Source: an uncultured Ruthenibacterium sp.
Lineage (GTDB): Bacteria; Bacillota; Clostridia; Oscillospirales; Ruminococcaceae
Assembly (NCBI GenBank): GCA_944388395.1
Contig: CALXIP010000117.1
Coordinates: 1-37,578, forward strand
DNA length: 37,578 bases
Direction of reading: 5' to 3'
In this document: positions 14,857 through 23,571 of the stretch, in pieces
How the letters are laid out: every line of letters starts with the position of its first letter
How positions within the stretch are numbered: position 1 is the stretch's first letter
Translations under genes and position numbers: made by a program
The notes under the pieces: generated by a model
What the model was told of the DNA's origin: nothing
Databases searched by the model: none
Seen by the model: the letters and a program-made list of their open reading frames with translations, nothing else

Positions 14857-15939
14857 TTATTTCAGCGGAAATTTCACAGCGCAGTTGTCTTTGGTGCTGC
14901 GGTAGATGGCTGTAAACAGCTCCACCGTGCGGCGGCCTTCCCGGGCGTCCACCAGAGGCTTCGTGCCCGTCTGCACTGCGTTCAAAAAGTCTTTGATCTG
15001 TTCGTTGTGATAATAGTACATGGAGTCCACGCTGTTGAAGAAGTCGCTGTCCGCCTTCTTCCATGCATCCAGCATTTCCGCCTCGCCCGGCACCGTCCAC
15101 AAGTCGTTGACCGGCGGTTCGGTGATGCTGGACATGCCCGCGATGAACATGGCGCCGCCGTCGGTCTGCACGCCTGCCGCCGCGCCGTTTTCACCGAAGA
15201 TGTGCACTTTTCCGTACAGGGCAGGGTTCTGGCTGTTGCTGACCACAATGTTGCCCACGCCGCCGTTTTTAAACTTGACCACGGCCACGGCCGTGTCCTC
15301 CACTTCAATATAAGGATGGTTGAGGTTTTTCCACACGCCGTACACCTCATCCACCTCGCCCATGTACCACAGCAGCAGGTCCAGCTGATGGGGTGCCTGG
15401 TTCACCAGAACACCGCCGCCCTCGCCGTCCCAGGTGCCGCGCCAGGGATCGCTGTTGTAATAGGCCTCGTCCCGCCAGCCAAGCATGGTCACCATGCCCA
15501 GCACCGGGCGGCCCAGTTTTCCGTCCTCGATGGCCTGATGGATGCGCATGCAGGGGCGATAGAACCGGCGCTGCACCATGGTTCCCACGGTCACACCGTT
15601 GCGGTCCTGCGCCTCGATGATGGCATCGCAGTCCGCCAGGCTGGAAGCCAGCGGTTTTTCCACCAGCACGTTGCAGCCGCAGTTGGCGGCCGTCACGGCC
15701 GGATTGGCATGCAGCGGATGCGGCGTGCACACGCTGACCACATCCAGATGCTCCTGGCGGCACATCTGCTCTACATCGGTGTACGCTTTTACACCGTAGC
15801 GGGCGGCGAACGCCTCAGCCCGGTCCCGGTTTGCATCACACACCGCCGTAAACGCGCTGTTGGGCAGGTTGGCATACGCTTTCGCGTGGAAATCGCCCAC
15901 TTTTCCGCAGCCGATGATTCCTGTTTTCAACTGTTCCAT
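14857..15939 (-). CDS. Gfo/Idh/MocA family NAD(P)-dependent oxidoreductase
   Basis: The 360-residue enzyme has an N-terminal Rossmann domain with GIIGCGKVGDFHA (7-19) and CTPHPLHANP. The EKP motif (94-96) carries the conserved Lys95. The C-terminal alpha/beta domain has GGGVLVNQAPHQLD with the likely catalytic His184 and Asp187. Family members oxidise or reduce hydroxyls of inositols, sugars or sugar acids. Its place between the dehydratase and isomerase genes suggests it makes or uses the keto-acid intermediate. The gaps are 11-12 bp on both sides, so it is co-translated in one operon. The start ATG follows AAGGAGAGAG. Confidence 0.93.
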   Translation of the reverse strand: MEQLKTGIIGCGKVGDFHAKAYANLPNSAFTAVCDANRDRAEAFAARYGVKAYTDVEQMCRQEHLDVVSVCTPHPLHANPAVTAANCGCNVLVEKPLASSLADCDAIIEAQDRNGVTVGTMVQRRFYRPCMRIHQAIEDGKLGRPVLGMVTMLGWRDEAYYNSDPWRGTWDGEGGGVLVNQAPHQLDLLLWYMGEVDEVYGVWKNLNHPYIEVEDTAVAVVKFKNGGVGNIVVSNSQNPALYGKVHIFGENGAAAGVQTDGGAMFIAGMSSITEPPVNDLWTVPGEAEMLDAWKKADSDFFNSVDSMYYYHNEQIKDFLNAVQTGTKPLVDAREGRRTVELFTAIYRSTKDNCAVKFPLK

Positions 15940-15950
15940 GCTCTCTCTCC

Positions 15951-17669
15951 TTATTTCATATAGCCGCCCTTCATGGGGCCGACCGCGTGTTCCGAGTAAA
16001 TTTTCAAAACGCCGCTCTTGTAGCGGGCCGGCTTGGGCTCCCAGGCTGCCCGGCGTGCGGCCAGAATGGCATCCATCTCCTCGGGGGTCTTGCGCTCCCC
16101 TTTCACGCCCACAATGGCCAGCACCCGGGCGGGAATATCAATCTGGATCAGGTCGCCCTCTTCCACCAGAGCGATGGGGCCGCCCTCTGCGGCTTCGGGT
16201 GAAACATGGCCGATGGCCGGCCCTTTGGACGCGCCGGAGAACCGGCCGTCGGTGATCAGCGCAATGCTCTTGCCCAGCTCCTCGTCGGAAGAGATGGCCT
16301 CGGTGGTGTAGAACATCTCCGGCATGCCGCTGCCCTTGGGTCCTTCGTAGCGGATGAACACCGCGTCGCCGGGCCGGATGTCATGGGCCAGCACCGCGGC
16401 AATGGCATCCTCCTCGCAGTCAAAGGGACGGGCCCGCAGAACAGCCTGGTGCATCTCGGCAGGAACCACCGAGTGCTTTACCACCGCGCCTTCCGGTGCC
16501 AGATTGCCCCGCAGGATGGCGATGGTCCCCTTGTCACCGATGGGCTGATCATAGGAGCGGATAATGTCCTCGCGCTTCAGCCCTGTCTTTTTCAAATAGG
16601 ACGCGCAGGTCTCGTAATAATCGCTGTTTTTCAAGTCGTCCAGATTTTCACCCAGCGTCTTGCCGGTCACGGTCAGGACGTCCAGGTGCAGGATGCCACG
16701 CAGCTGCTCCATGATGGCAGGCACACCGCCCGCGTAGTACACATACTCGGAAGGCCAGCGTCCGGCAGGGCGAACATCCAAAATGTAATGTGCGTTTTTG
16801 TGAATACGCTCGAAGGTATCCGCGTCGATCTCAATGCCGAACTCATGAGCAATGGCCGGAAGATGCAGAATGGCGTTGGTGGACCCGGAAATGGCCGCAT
16901 GCACCATAATGGCGTTTTCAAAGCTCTTTTTGGTCACGATGTCCCGGGCAGTCAGCCCCATCTCGGCCAGCTTCATGGCCTGCCGGCCGGCTTTGCGGGC
17001 CACTTCCCGCAGGTCCTGGCAGGTGGCCGGCAGCAGCGCCGAGCCGGGCAGCGCCAGACCCAAAGCCTCGCTCATCACCTGCATGGTGCCCGCTGTTCCC
17101 ATGAAGCTGCACGCCCCGCAGGAGGGACAGGCGTTGTGTTTGTAATAGGTCAGCTGCTCTTCGCTGATCTCGCCCCGCTGGCACATGGCGCTGTAGGCGC
17201 CGATCTGCTCCAGCGTGAGCAGGTCCGGGCCGGCTTCCATGACGCCGCCCGTGACCACCACCGCCGGCAGATTGGTGCGGCCGATGCCCATCAGCAGGCC
17301 CGGCAACCCCTTGTCACAGCTGGCGATGAATACACCCGCATCGAACGGCGTCGCGTTGTTGTGAATTTCCACCATATTGGCGATCATGTCCCGGCTGGCC
17401 AGAGAATAGTTGATGCCGTCGTGTCCCTGCGCCTGTCCGTCACAGATATCGGTGGAAAAATAGCGTGCAGCCTTTCCCCCTGCTTCGGCCACGCCCTGGC
17501 AGGCCAGGTCCACAAATTCCAGCAGATGCGCGCTTCCCGGATGGCTGTCTCCGAAGGTGCTCTCCACCAGAATTTTCGGTTTATCCAGATCGCTGAGCTT
17601 CCAACCCATTCCCAGGCGGAGCGGGTCCATCTCCGGAGCCAGCTTTCTTACTTCTTCACTGCGAAACAT
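15951..17669 (-). CDS. IlvD/Edd family dehydratase, sugar-acid type
   Basis: The family comprises iron-sulfur dehydratases acting on dihydroxy-acids, 6-phosphogluconate or free aldonic acids. The 572-residue product has DSHPGSAHL (41-49), the Asp77-containing ICDGQAQGH, Cys118-Asp119-Lys120 in ASCDKGLPG, and the clustered Cys181, Cys184 and Cys187 in CPSCGACSF. It also has GSTNAILHLPAIAHE and TDGRFSGASKGPAIGHVSPEA, so the catalytic and cluster-binding residues look intact. Being first in an operon with a GntP permease, an oxidoreductase and an isomerase under a FadR-type regulator, it is far more likely an aldonate dehydratase than IlvD of amino acid synthesis. I chose the ATG at 17669, because the upstream in-frame ATG contains the ribosome site (AAGGAG) itself. 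Confidence 0.9.
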   Translation of the reverse strand: MFRSEEVRKLAPEMDPLRLGMGWKLSDLDKPKILVESTFGDSHPGSAHLLEFVDLACQGVAEAGGKAARYFSTDICDGQAQGHDGINYSLASRDMIANMVEIHNNATPFDAGVFIASCDKGLPGLLMGIGRTNLPAVVVTGGVMEAGPDLLTLEQIGAYSAMCQRGEISEEQLTYYKHNACPSCGACSFMGTAGTMQVMSEALGLALPGSALLPATCQDLREVARKAGRQAMKLAEMGLTARDIVTKKSFENAIMVHAAISGSTNAILHLPAIAHEFGIEIDADTFERIHKNAHYILDVRPAGRWPSEYVYYAGGVPAIMEQLRGILHLDVLTVTGKTLGENLDDLKNSDYYETCASYLKKTGLKREDIIRSYDQPIGDKGTIAILRGNLAPEGAVVKHSVVPAEMHQAVLRARPFDCEEDAIAAVLAHDIRPGDAVFIRYEGPKGSGMPEMFYTTEAISSDEELGKSIALITDGRFSGASKGPAIGHVSPEAAEGGPIALVEEGDLIQIDIPARVLAIVGVKGERKTPEEMDAILAARRAAWEPKPARYKSGVLKIYSEHAVGPMKGGYMK

Positions 17670-17692
17670 ATACCGTTCTCTCCTTATCATCT

Positions 17693-17712
17693 GACATCTG
17701 ACGTCTTATGTC
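17693..17712. promoter_or_regulatory. Dyad operator at the start of the sugar-acid operon
   Basis: GACAT, two bases, the palindrome GACGTC, two bases, then ATGTC form a symmetric 20-bp element at about +3 to +22 of the predicted transcript. The FadR-type protein encoded upstream is the obvious candidate binder (inference). Confidence 0.5.
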
Positions 17713-17721
17713 TTTAGGCTT

Positions 17722-17750
17722 AGAATATCAATGTCCTCGAAAAATGTCAA
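17722..17750 (-). promoter_or_regulatory. Promoter of the sugar-acid operon
   Basis: On the minus strand a consensus TTGACA (17745-17750), a 17-bp spacer and TATTCT (17722-17727) preceded by TGA make a strong promoter. The combination of a strong promoter and a dyad at the start site suits repression released by an inducer. Confidence 0.75.
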
Positions 17751-17883
17751 TGCTCCGTTTTAAAAATTGGTTAATGTCACAAAATCGCCATCCCGTTTTT
17801 ATGAAAACCACAGAAAAAGCGTTCCACTCAGCGGTCTCCCCTACAAAATATGCCCCGGCGCGTGCGGGAATGCACAAATAAAA

Positions 17884-17917
17884 AAGACGGTCCTGCGCAT
17901 AAATGCGCAGGACCGTC
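17884..17917 (-). terminator. Terminator of the FadR-type regulator gene
   Basis: A perfect 15-bp stem (17884-17898 with 17903-17917) and a 4-nt loop are followed by six T on the minus strand, 12 bp past the regulator's stop. Confidence 0.93.
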
Positions 17918-17929
17918 TGAAAGTTTGTT

Positions 17930-18628
17930 TTACACATCGTCGGGGATGGCCTCAATGCTCCGCTTGTTATCCACCAGATGCTGCCACATGGCATCGTAAG
18001 CAGCCTGCGGGTCCCGGGCGCGGATGGCGTCCACCACCGCCTGATGGGTTTGAATGGTCTCCATTTTCACCTGCTGCCGGGTGATGTCGATAAACAGGGG
18101 AATCGCCTCATTCAAAATGGGGATCAGGTTGGGAATGACACTGTTGCGCGTACAGGTGGCGATCAGGGTGTGCAGCTCCCGGTCTTTTTCGCCGTAGTTC
18201 TCCCCTGCATAAATCTGGTCGCGGATCTCGTCGCACAGTGCCTGCATCTGATCCACCTCTTCCGGGGTGGCGTTTTGGGCAGCCAGCATGGCGATTTTCG
18301 GCTCGATCATGAACCGGATCTCGCACAAATCCAGCCCCAGCTTTTTCTTGCCGGGGATAAACTTCAGTCCCAGGGGATCCGCCGCCACGCCGGTCTGTTC
18401 GCACACGAACGTACCGTTTCCCCGATGGATCTCCAGCACGTTCTGGCTGACCAGCAGCTTGATGGCCTCCCGCACGGTGCTGCGGCCCACACCCAGGCGC
18501 TGAGCCAACTCATACTCATTGGGCAGCCGGTCTCCGGGTTTGAAGACGCCGTCCACAATCAGCTTTGTAATTTCATCCGCCGCCAGAACCGGCAGCGGCT
18601 TGTTGTTCTGTTTGACTTCCCTGAACAA
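17930..18628 (-). CDS. GntR/FadR-family transcriptional regulator
   Basis: This is a DNA-binding regulator of 232 residues. The N-terminal winged helix-turn-helix (about 12-75) has GDRLPNEYELAQRLGVGRSTVREAI and ends in HRGNGTFV. The C-terminal FCD domain (about 95-220) keeps candidate metal ligands Asp149, His153, His195 and His217, which in relatives bind a metal and the effector acid. The start is a TTG at 18628 with GGGGAGG upstream; longer in-frame starts lack a ribosome site. FadR-type proteins with an FCD domain often repress hexuronate or aldonate operons. The operon just downstream (promoter at 17722-17750) is such a set, so it is the probable target. The effector is unknown. Confidence 0.93.
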   Translation of the reverse strand: MFREVKQNNKPLPVLAADEITKLIVDGVFKPGDRLPNEYELAQRLGVGRSTVREAIKLLVSQNVLEIHRGNGTFVCEQTGVAADPLGLKFIPGKKKLGLDLCEIRFMIEPKIAMLAAQNATPEEVDQMQALCDEIRDQIYAGENYGEKDRELHTLIATCTRNSVIPNLIPILNEAIPLFIDITRQQVKMETIQTHQAVVDAIRARDPQAAYDAMWQHLVDNKRSIEAIPDDV

Positions 18629-18674
18629 ATAACTTCCTCCCCAAACGCCCTCCAGGCTGCAATACAGCGTGTTC

Positions 18675-18703
18675 ATTATACAATAAAGAGGCGGCGCACG
18701 CAA
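18675..18703 (-). promoter_or_regulatory. Promoter of the FadR-type gene, overlapping the upstream terminator
   Basis: On the minus strand TTGCGT (18698-18703), a 17-bp spacer and a perfect TATAAT (18675-18680) precede the regulator. The -35 lies in the loop of the oppA copy 2 terminator hairpin. Confidence 0.6.
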
Positions 18704-18712
18704 GGCGCCGCC
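18690..18712 (-). terminator. Terminator of oppA copy 2
   Basis: An 8-bp GC stem (18690-18697 with 18705-18712) with a 7-nt loop is followed by TCTTTATT on the minus strand. It lies 7 bp past the oppA stop. The T-run is imperfect. Confidence 0.65.
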
Positions 18713-18719
18713 CGGTTTG

Positions 18720-20384
18720 TCACGCCGCCAGATCCGCGGTGTGGAAGAACCAGTAGCCGGAGGCCGAATGCCACACCCCGGTCAGATCCGGGCTCTGCAT
18801 CCAGTAGTCGTTGTAGAAAGCCACCGGTACGAAGGGCATGTCCTCCATGAGAATGTCCTCGGCGGCATGCATGGCTGCAAAGCGCTCCTCCACGTCGGTG
18901 GTGGTGCGTGCGGTCTCCATGCAGGCATCGTATTCCGGGTTGGAGTACAGGCCGATGTTGTTGCCGTTTTCCGTGCAGAACAGGTTCAGCAGGCAGGAAG
19001 GGTCGGCATAATCACAGCTCCAGCCCGCGAAGGTCACGTCAAAGTCGCCGCTGAAGTAGGAATCTACCAGGCTCTGCCACTCGGCTTCCCGCACTTCCAC
19101 CGTGATGCCCAGCTCACCCCAGGCACTTTGGAGATACTCGGCCAGCACTTTGTTGTAGCCGGAGTCCACGATCAGGTATTCCACCACCGGGAACCCTTCG
19201 CCATTGGGATAGCCCGCGTCCGCCAGCAGCTGCCGGGCTTCCTCCAGATTCGCCTGCGCATCCGCGGGATCGGTGCTGATGTACTCTTCGCCGCCGTTGG
19301 CGTTGTCCTGGAAGGGAGTGACGCCGTCCGCATCGGGAATACCCGGTCCCACCAGGCTGCCCGCCGCGCTGTAGGTATTCTGCATCAGATTTTCCGCCAC
19401 ATAGCTGCGATCCACCGCCAGGCTGAGGGCCCGGCGCACGTCCGCATTGTCAAAAGGCGCCTTCTGCGTCTGGAACACCAGATAATACAGTCCGGTGTTG
19501 GGCTCCATATGGAAATCCGCATTCTCCCGCAAAGAGGGAATCTCCTCTGTGGGAACGCTGATCACCAGATCCGCCTCGCCGGTTTCATATGAGGCATACG
19601 CGGCGTTCTCGTCCGCGGTCAGAAGGAACTTGAGGCCGTCCAGCTTCACCGAATCCGCATCCCAGTAGTGGGGGTTTTTGGCGTAGGTGATATGGCTGCC
19701 GGGCACCCATTCCGTCATGGTAAACGCGCCGTTGGACACGTAAGTGGACGGGTCCAGAGCCCAGGCTTCGCCGGTCTCTTCCACCACGGTTTGGCACACA
19801 GGCGCCGAGGCGATCACCGAAACCACCTTGTCAAAATAAGAGCAGGGATATTCCAGTTCCACCACAAAGGTGTTCGCGTCCGGGGCCGAAACGCCCAGCT
19901 CGGCGGGGTCCATCTCGCCGTAGGAGATGGGTTCAAAATTTTTCACCGCTTCCAGCACGGTGGCAGCATAAGGCGCAGCGGTATTGGGGTCCGCCATGCG
20001 CTGCCAGCTGTACACGTAATCCGCGGCGGTCAAATCGCTGCCGTCGGACCATTTCAGGCCCTGGCGCAGATGGAAGGTCCAGGTCATGCCGTCCTCGGAC
20101 ACTTCCCAGCTCTCCGCCTGGCCGGGCACGATCCGTCCCTCCTGGTCCACACGGGTCAGCGCTTCAAAGGAATGCAGCAGCATTTCGGCGCCGTCCACCG
20201 TGCTGTTCAGCGCAGGGTCCAGCGAATCCGGATCCGGGCCGAACTGCACCACCGCCTGCTTTTGTTCCGAAGCAGACGCCTGGGCTTCGGACGAAGGCGC
20301 GGACGAGGACGATGCCCCGCCGCAAGCGGTCAGGCTCAGGCTCAGCGCCAGAACTGCCGCGATCCATTTCAGATGATGTTTCAT
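18720..20384 (-). CDS. Oligopeptide-binding lipoprotein, OppA/DppA type (copy 2)
   Basis: This is a peptide-binding SBP_bac_5 lipoprotein of 554 residues starting at the ATG 20384 after AAGGGGGAT. The signal peptide ends in the lipobox LTAC followed by a Ser/Ala/Glu linker. It shares the blocks of its two paralogues (TWTFHLRQGLKWSDG, YVYSWQRMADP, YWDADSVKLD, GEEYISTDPAD). It is the most divergent copy: EYPCSYFDKVVSV replaces GQPCTYFDKIASF, FCTENGNNIGLYSNPEY replaces FYTGNGNNDG, and the C-terminus reads SASGYWFFHTADL. Extra cysteines and changed ligand-side segments suggest a different peptide preference. It has its own promoter and terminator. Confidence 0.95.
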   Translation of the reverse strand: MKHHLKWIAAVLALSLSLTACGGASSSSAPSSEAQASASEQKQAVVQFGPDPDSLDPALNSTVDGAEMLLHSFEALTRVDQEGRIVPGQAESWEVSEDGMTWTFHLRQGLKWSDGSDLTAADYVYSWQRMADPNTAAPYAATVLEAVKNFEPISYGEMDPAELGVSAPDANTFVVELEYPCSYFDKVVSVIASAPVCQTVVEETGEAWALDPSTYVSNGAFTMTEWVPGSHITYAKNPHYWDADSVKLDGLKFLLTADENAAYASYETGEADLVISVPTEEIPSLRENADFHMEPNTGLYYLVFQTQKAPFDNADVRRALSLAVDRSYVAENLMQNTYSAAGSLVGPGIPDADGVTPFQDNANGGEEYISTDPADAQANLEEARQLLADAGYPNGEGFPVVEYLIVDSGYNKVLAEYLQSAWGELGITVEVREAEWQSLVDSYFSGDFDVTFAGWSCDYADPSCLLNLFCTENGNNIGLYSNPEYDACMETARTTTDVEERFAAMHAAEDILMEDMPFVPVAFYNDYWMQSPDLTGVWHSASGYWFFHTADLAA

Positions 20385-20421
20385 GAGATCCCCCTTGAAT
20401 TTGATAAAATCCTCCATTTTT

Positions 20422-20449
20422 ATTATACCGAAAACTCCCATCAATGCAA
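20422..20449 (-). promoter_or_regulatory. Promoter of oppA copy 2
   Basis: On the minus strand TTGCAT (20444-20449), a 16-bp spacer and a perfect TATAAT (20422-20427) lie 38 bp upstream of the start codon. Confidence 0.55.
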
Positions 20450-20453
20450 GAAA

Positions 20454-20480
20454 AAAGCCGCCTCGGAACGAGACGGCTTT
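20454..20480 (-). terminator. Terminator of oppA copy 3
   Basis: A 12-bp stem with one G-T pair (20454-20465 with 20469-20480) and a 3-nt loop is followed by six T on the minus strand. Confidence 0.88.
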
Positions 20481-20490
20481 GAAAGAAGAC

Positions 20491-22149
20491 TTACTCTACG
20501 ATATCTGCATACTGGAAGTACCAGTAACCGTACGGAGAGTGCCAGCTGCCGACAACTGCGTCGCTCTGCAGCCAGTAGTCGTTGTAATAAGCCAGAGGAA
20601 TCATGGCCATGTCATTCATCAGAATGTCCTCGGCGGCATGCAGCGCGGTGAAACGCTCGTTCACATCGTTGGTGTTGCGCGCGATGTCCATCTGGGCGTC
20701 AAACTCCGCGTTGGAGTACTGACCGTCGTTGTTGCCGTTGCCCGTGTAGAACAGGTCCAGCAGGGAAGAGGGATCGTTGTAGTCGCAGCTCCAGCCGTTG
20801 CGGGCGATGTCGAAATCGCCGGCGCGGCGGGTCGCGGTAACGCTCTGCCACTCAGCCACTTTGACTTCCAGCGTGATGCCCAGTTCTGCCCAGGCGCTCT
20901 GCAGGTACTCGGCCACCGCCTGATGATAGCCTGCATCGTTGGTCAGATACTCGATCACAGGGAAGTCCTCGCCGTTGGGATAGCCGGCGTCTGCCAGCAG
21001 CTGTTTGGCCTCGGCCAGGTTCGCCTCAAAGTCCGCGGGATCGGTGCTGATATAGGGCTCGCCGCCGTTGGCTACATCTTCAAAGGGAGTGCTGCCGTCC
21101 GCATCGGTGATGCCGGGGCCCACCAGGCTGCCGGCCGGCGTATAAGTGCCCTGCATCACGGTGTTGGCCACATAGTCGCGGTCAATGGCCAGGCTCAGCG
21201 CCTTGCGCACATTGGGATCGTTCAGGGGCTCTTTCTGGGTCTGCACGCTCAGATAATAGGTGCCCATGATGGTGTCTACATGGAAGTCAGCACTGTCCTT
21301 CAGGCTGGGGATCTCCTCTGTGGGAACGCTCTTGACCATGTGGGCCTCGCCGGTCTCATAAGCAGAGTAAGCGGCGTTTTCGTCCTCGATCAGCAGGAAG
21401 CGGATGCTGTCCAGCTTGATGGAGTCCGCATCCCAGTAGTTGGGGTTCTTGGAATAGACAATGTGGCTGCCGGGCACCCACTCGGTCATGTAGAAGGGAC
21501 CGTTGGAGACGTAAGTGGAAACATCCACTGCCCAGGCGTCGCCGTTGGCTTCCACGACGTCCTTTTTCACAGGAGCGCCGGAGATAAAGGAAGCGATTTT
21601 GTCAAAGTAGGTGCAGGGCTGGCCCAGTTCCACCACAAAGGTCTGCGCATCGGGTGCGGAGACGCCCAGCTCGCTGGGGTCCATGGCACCGGTGGTGATC
21701 TCGTTGAAGTTCTTCACCATGCCCAGCAAAGTCTCCGCATAGGGAGCTGCGGTGGCGGGGTCCGCCATACGCTGCCAGCTGTAGACAAAGTCCTCAGCGG
21801 TCAGATCGCTGCCGTCGGACCATTTCAGGCCCTGACGCAGATGGAAGGTCCAGGTCATACCGTCTTCCGACACGTCCCAGCTCTCCGCCTGGCCGGGAAC
21901 GACTTCGTTGTTCTCGTTCAGGTTCAGCAGGGTTTCAAAGGAATGGATCAGCATTTCGCCGCCGTCGATGGTGCTGTTCAGCGCGGGGTCCAGGGTCTCG
22001 GGGTCGGGACCAACCTGAACCACCAGCTGTTTGCCCTCGCCGGAAGCGGTGCCGTCGGCCGTCGCGCCGGATGTCTCGGAGCCGCCGCAGGCCGTCAGGC
22101 CCAGGCTCAGCGCCATGACAACAGCCAGCATGCAAGCCAGTTTCTTCAT
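20491..22149 (-). CDS. oppA: Oligopeptide-binding lipoprotein, OppA/DppA type (copy 3, next to the transporter)
   Basis: This 552-residue SBP_bac_5 lipoprotein has its lipobox LTAC at Cys21 and a Gly/Ser/Thr linker. Most residues match copy 1, including the closing SWHSPYGYWYFQYADI. It lies just downstream of oppBCDF on the same strand, but a strong terminator after oppF and a separate promoter show it is transcribed apart, as is common because binding protein is needed in excess over the permease. AGGAGG precedes the ATG. It is the most likely cognate partner of the oppBCDF permease; the other two copies may share it. Confidence 0.95.
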   Translation of the reverse strand: MKKLACMLAVVMALSLGLTACGGSETSGATADGTASGEGKQLVVQVGPDPETLDPALNSTIDGGEMLIHSFETLLNLNENNEVVPGQAESWDVSEDGMTWTFHLRQGLKWSDGSDLTAEDFVYSWQRMADPATAAPYAETLLGMVKNFNEITTGAMDPSELGVSAPDAQTFVVELGQPCTYFDKIASFISGAPVKKDVVEANGDAWAVDVSTYVSNGPFYMTEWVPGSHIVYSKNPNYWDADSIKLDSIRFLLIEDENAAYSAYETGEAHMVKSVPTEEIPSLKDSADFHVDTIMGTYYLSVQTQKEPLNDPNVRKALSLAIDRDYVANTVMQGTYTPAGSLVGPGITDADGSTPFEDVANGGEPYISTDPADFEANLAEAKQLLADAGYPNGEDFPVIEYLTNDAGYHQAVAEYLQSAWAELGITLEVKVAEWQSVTATRRAGDFDIARNGWSCDYNDPSSLLDLFYTGNGNNDGQYSNAEFDAQMDIARNTNDVNERFTALHAAEDILMNDMAMIPLAYYNDYWLQSDAVVGSWHSPYGYWYFQYADIVE

Positions 22150-22211
22150 GGGAGTTCCTCCTGTATCAAATCAAAAATTTGCCTCTTTTGCAGGTGAGGC
22201 AGACTTTTTCT

Positions 22212-22239
22212 ATTATACTCGTCCGCGCACGGGATACAA
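22212..22239 (-). promoter_or_regulatory. Promoter of oppA copy 3
   Basis: On the minus strand TTGTAT (22234-22239), a 16-bp spacer and a perfect TATAAT (22212-22217) precede the gene. The leader carries a short TGCCTC/GAGGCA hairpin at about 22180-22201. Confidence 0.6.
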
Positions 22240-22472
22240 GATTGTTTTCCGATTTGTTACCATTTTGCAATTTTATTCTGCCTTTTGTGCATATCATGCA
22301 TCTTTTTCCTCATAGAATTTGTGCATTCTTGGATGATTTTCTATATTTTTGTCGTTTAACTGCATTCATTTTTTATATTTTTTGCTGTTGTATCAGCAAT
22401 ATTTCACAAATTGGTCCAGTACAATCCTCCATTGCCCGGGCCCGAAGCGCTTTTTGCATTTTCGGTCAAAAA
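22240..22472. other. AT-rich intergenic stretch with no gene
   Basis: Between the oppF terminator and the oppA copy 3 promoter I see no credible coding frame. The only structure noted is the inverted repeat TTGCTG-N6-CAGCAA at 22382-22399. Confidence 0.5.
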
Positions 22473-22504
22473 AACAGCCCCGCACAATGTTGTGCGGGGC
22501 TGTT
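22473..22504 (-). terminator. Terminator of the oppBCDF operon
   Basis: A perfect 15-bp stem (22473-22487 with 22490-22504) is followed by seven T on the minus strand, 3 bp past the oppF stop. Confidence 0.93.
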
Positions 22505-22507
22505 GTC

Positions 22508-23571
22508 TTATTTTACCTTGTCCAGGTGATGGCAGGCAGCGTAATGGCCGGGGCCCACCTCGGTCCACTTGGGCTGTTCCTGTTCGCACAGCTTGTCCGC
22601 GAAGGGGCAGCGCGTGCGGAAGTGGCAGCCGGACGGAGGATTCACCGGGCTGGGAACGTCGCCCTCCAGCACAATGCGCTTGGACTGGCGGCTGGTCACA
22701 GGGTCGGCGATGGGAATGGCGGAGATCAGGCTGCGGGTATAGGGGTGAACGCTGTGGAAGGTCAGCTCGTAGCTGTCCGCCAGCTCCACCATGCGGCCCA
22801 GATACATGACGCCGATCCGGTCGGAGATGTGTTTCACCACGGAGAGGTCATGGGCGATGAACAGATAGGTCAGGCCCTCTTTCTCCTGCAGTTCCTCAAA
22901 CATGTTGACCACCTGCGCCTGAATGGACACGTCCAGCGCGGAGATGGGCTCGTCACAGACGATGAATTCCGGATTCACCGCCAGAGCACGGGCAATGCCC
23001 ACGCGCTGACGCTGGCCGCCGGAGAACTCGTGCGGATAGCGGTTGGCGTGCTCCGAGTTCAGGCCCACGCGCTCCAAAAGCGCGATGATCCGGTCACGGC
23101 GATCCTGCTTGCTGGCGGCCAGATGATGAATGTCAATGGCCTCGCCCACAATATCGCCCACGGTCATACGGGGGTCCAGGCTGGCATAGGGGTCCTGGAA
23201 AACGATCTGCATTTTGCGGCGATAGGGCAGCATGTTCACCGCTGTTTTGCGGCCGTATTTCACATTGCCCTTTTCATCCGTCTGCACGGTGCCGTCCTCG
23301 TTGTAGAGGGGCACGTCACCGGAATCGAAAATGGTCTCGCCGTCGTAGATGATGCGGCCGGACGTGGGCTCGTACAGACGCAGCAGTGTGCGGCCCGTGG
23401 TGGTCTTTCCGCAGCCGGATTCACCCACAAGGCCCAGGGTCTCGCCCTTGTTCAGATAGAAGGAAACGTCGTCCACCGCTTTGACGACCTTTTTCTCAAA
23501 GAACTTGGAACCCGCGACAGGGAAGTACTGCTTCAGGTTCTGCACTTCCACCAGCTTTTTGTTCTGTTCCA

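Noticed and set aside
20383-22197. 604-codon plus-strand frame antisense to oppA copy 3
   Set aside because: The similar antisense frames over the other oppA copies simply mirror the paralogy of the real genes on the minus strand.
22240-22472. A hidden small gene in the AT-rich gap before oppA copy 3
   Set aside because: No frame has both a ribosome site and protein-like composition; the gap is flanked by a clean terminator and promoter.
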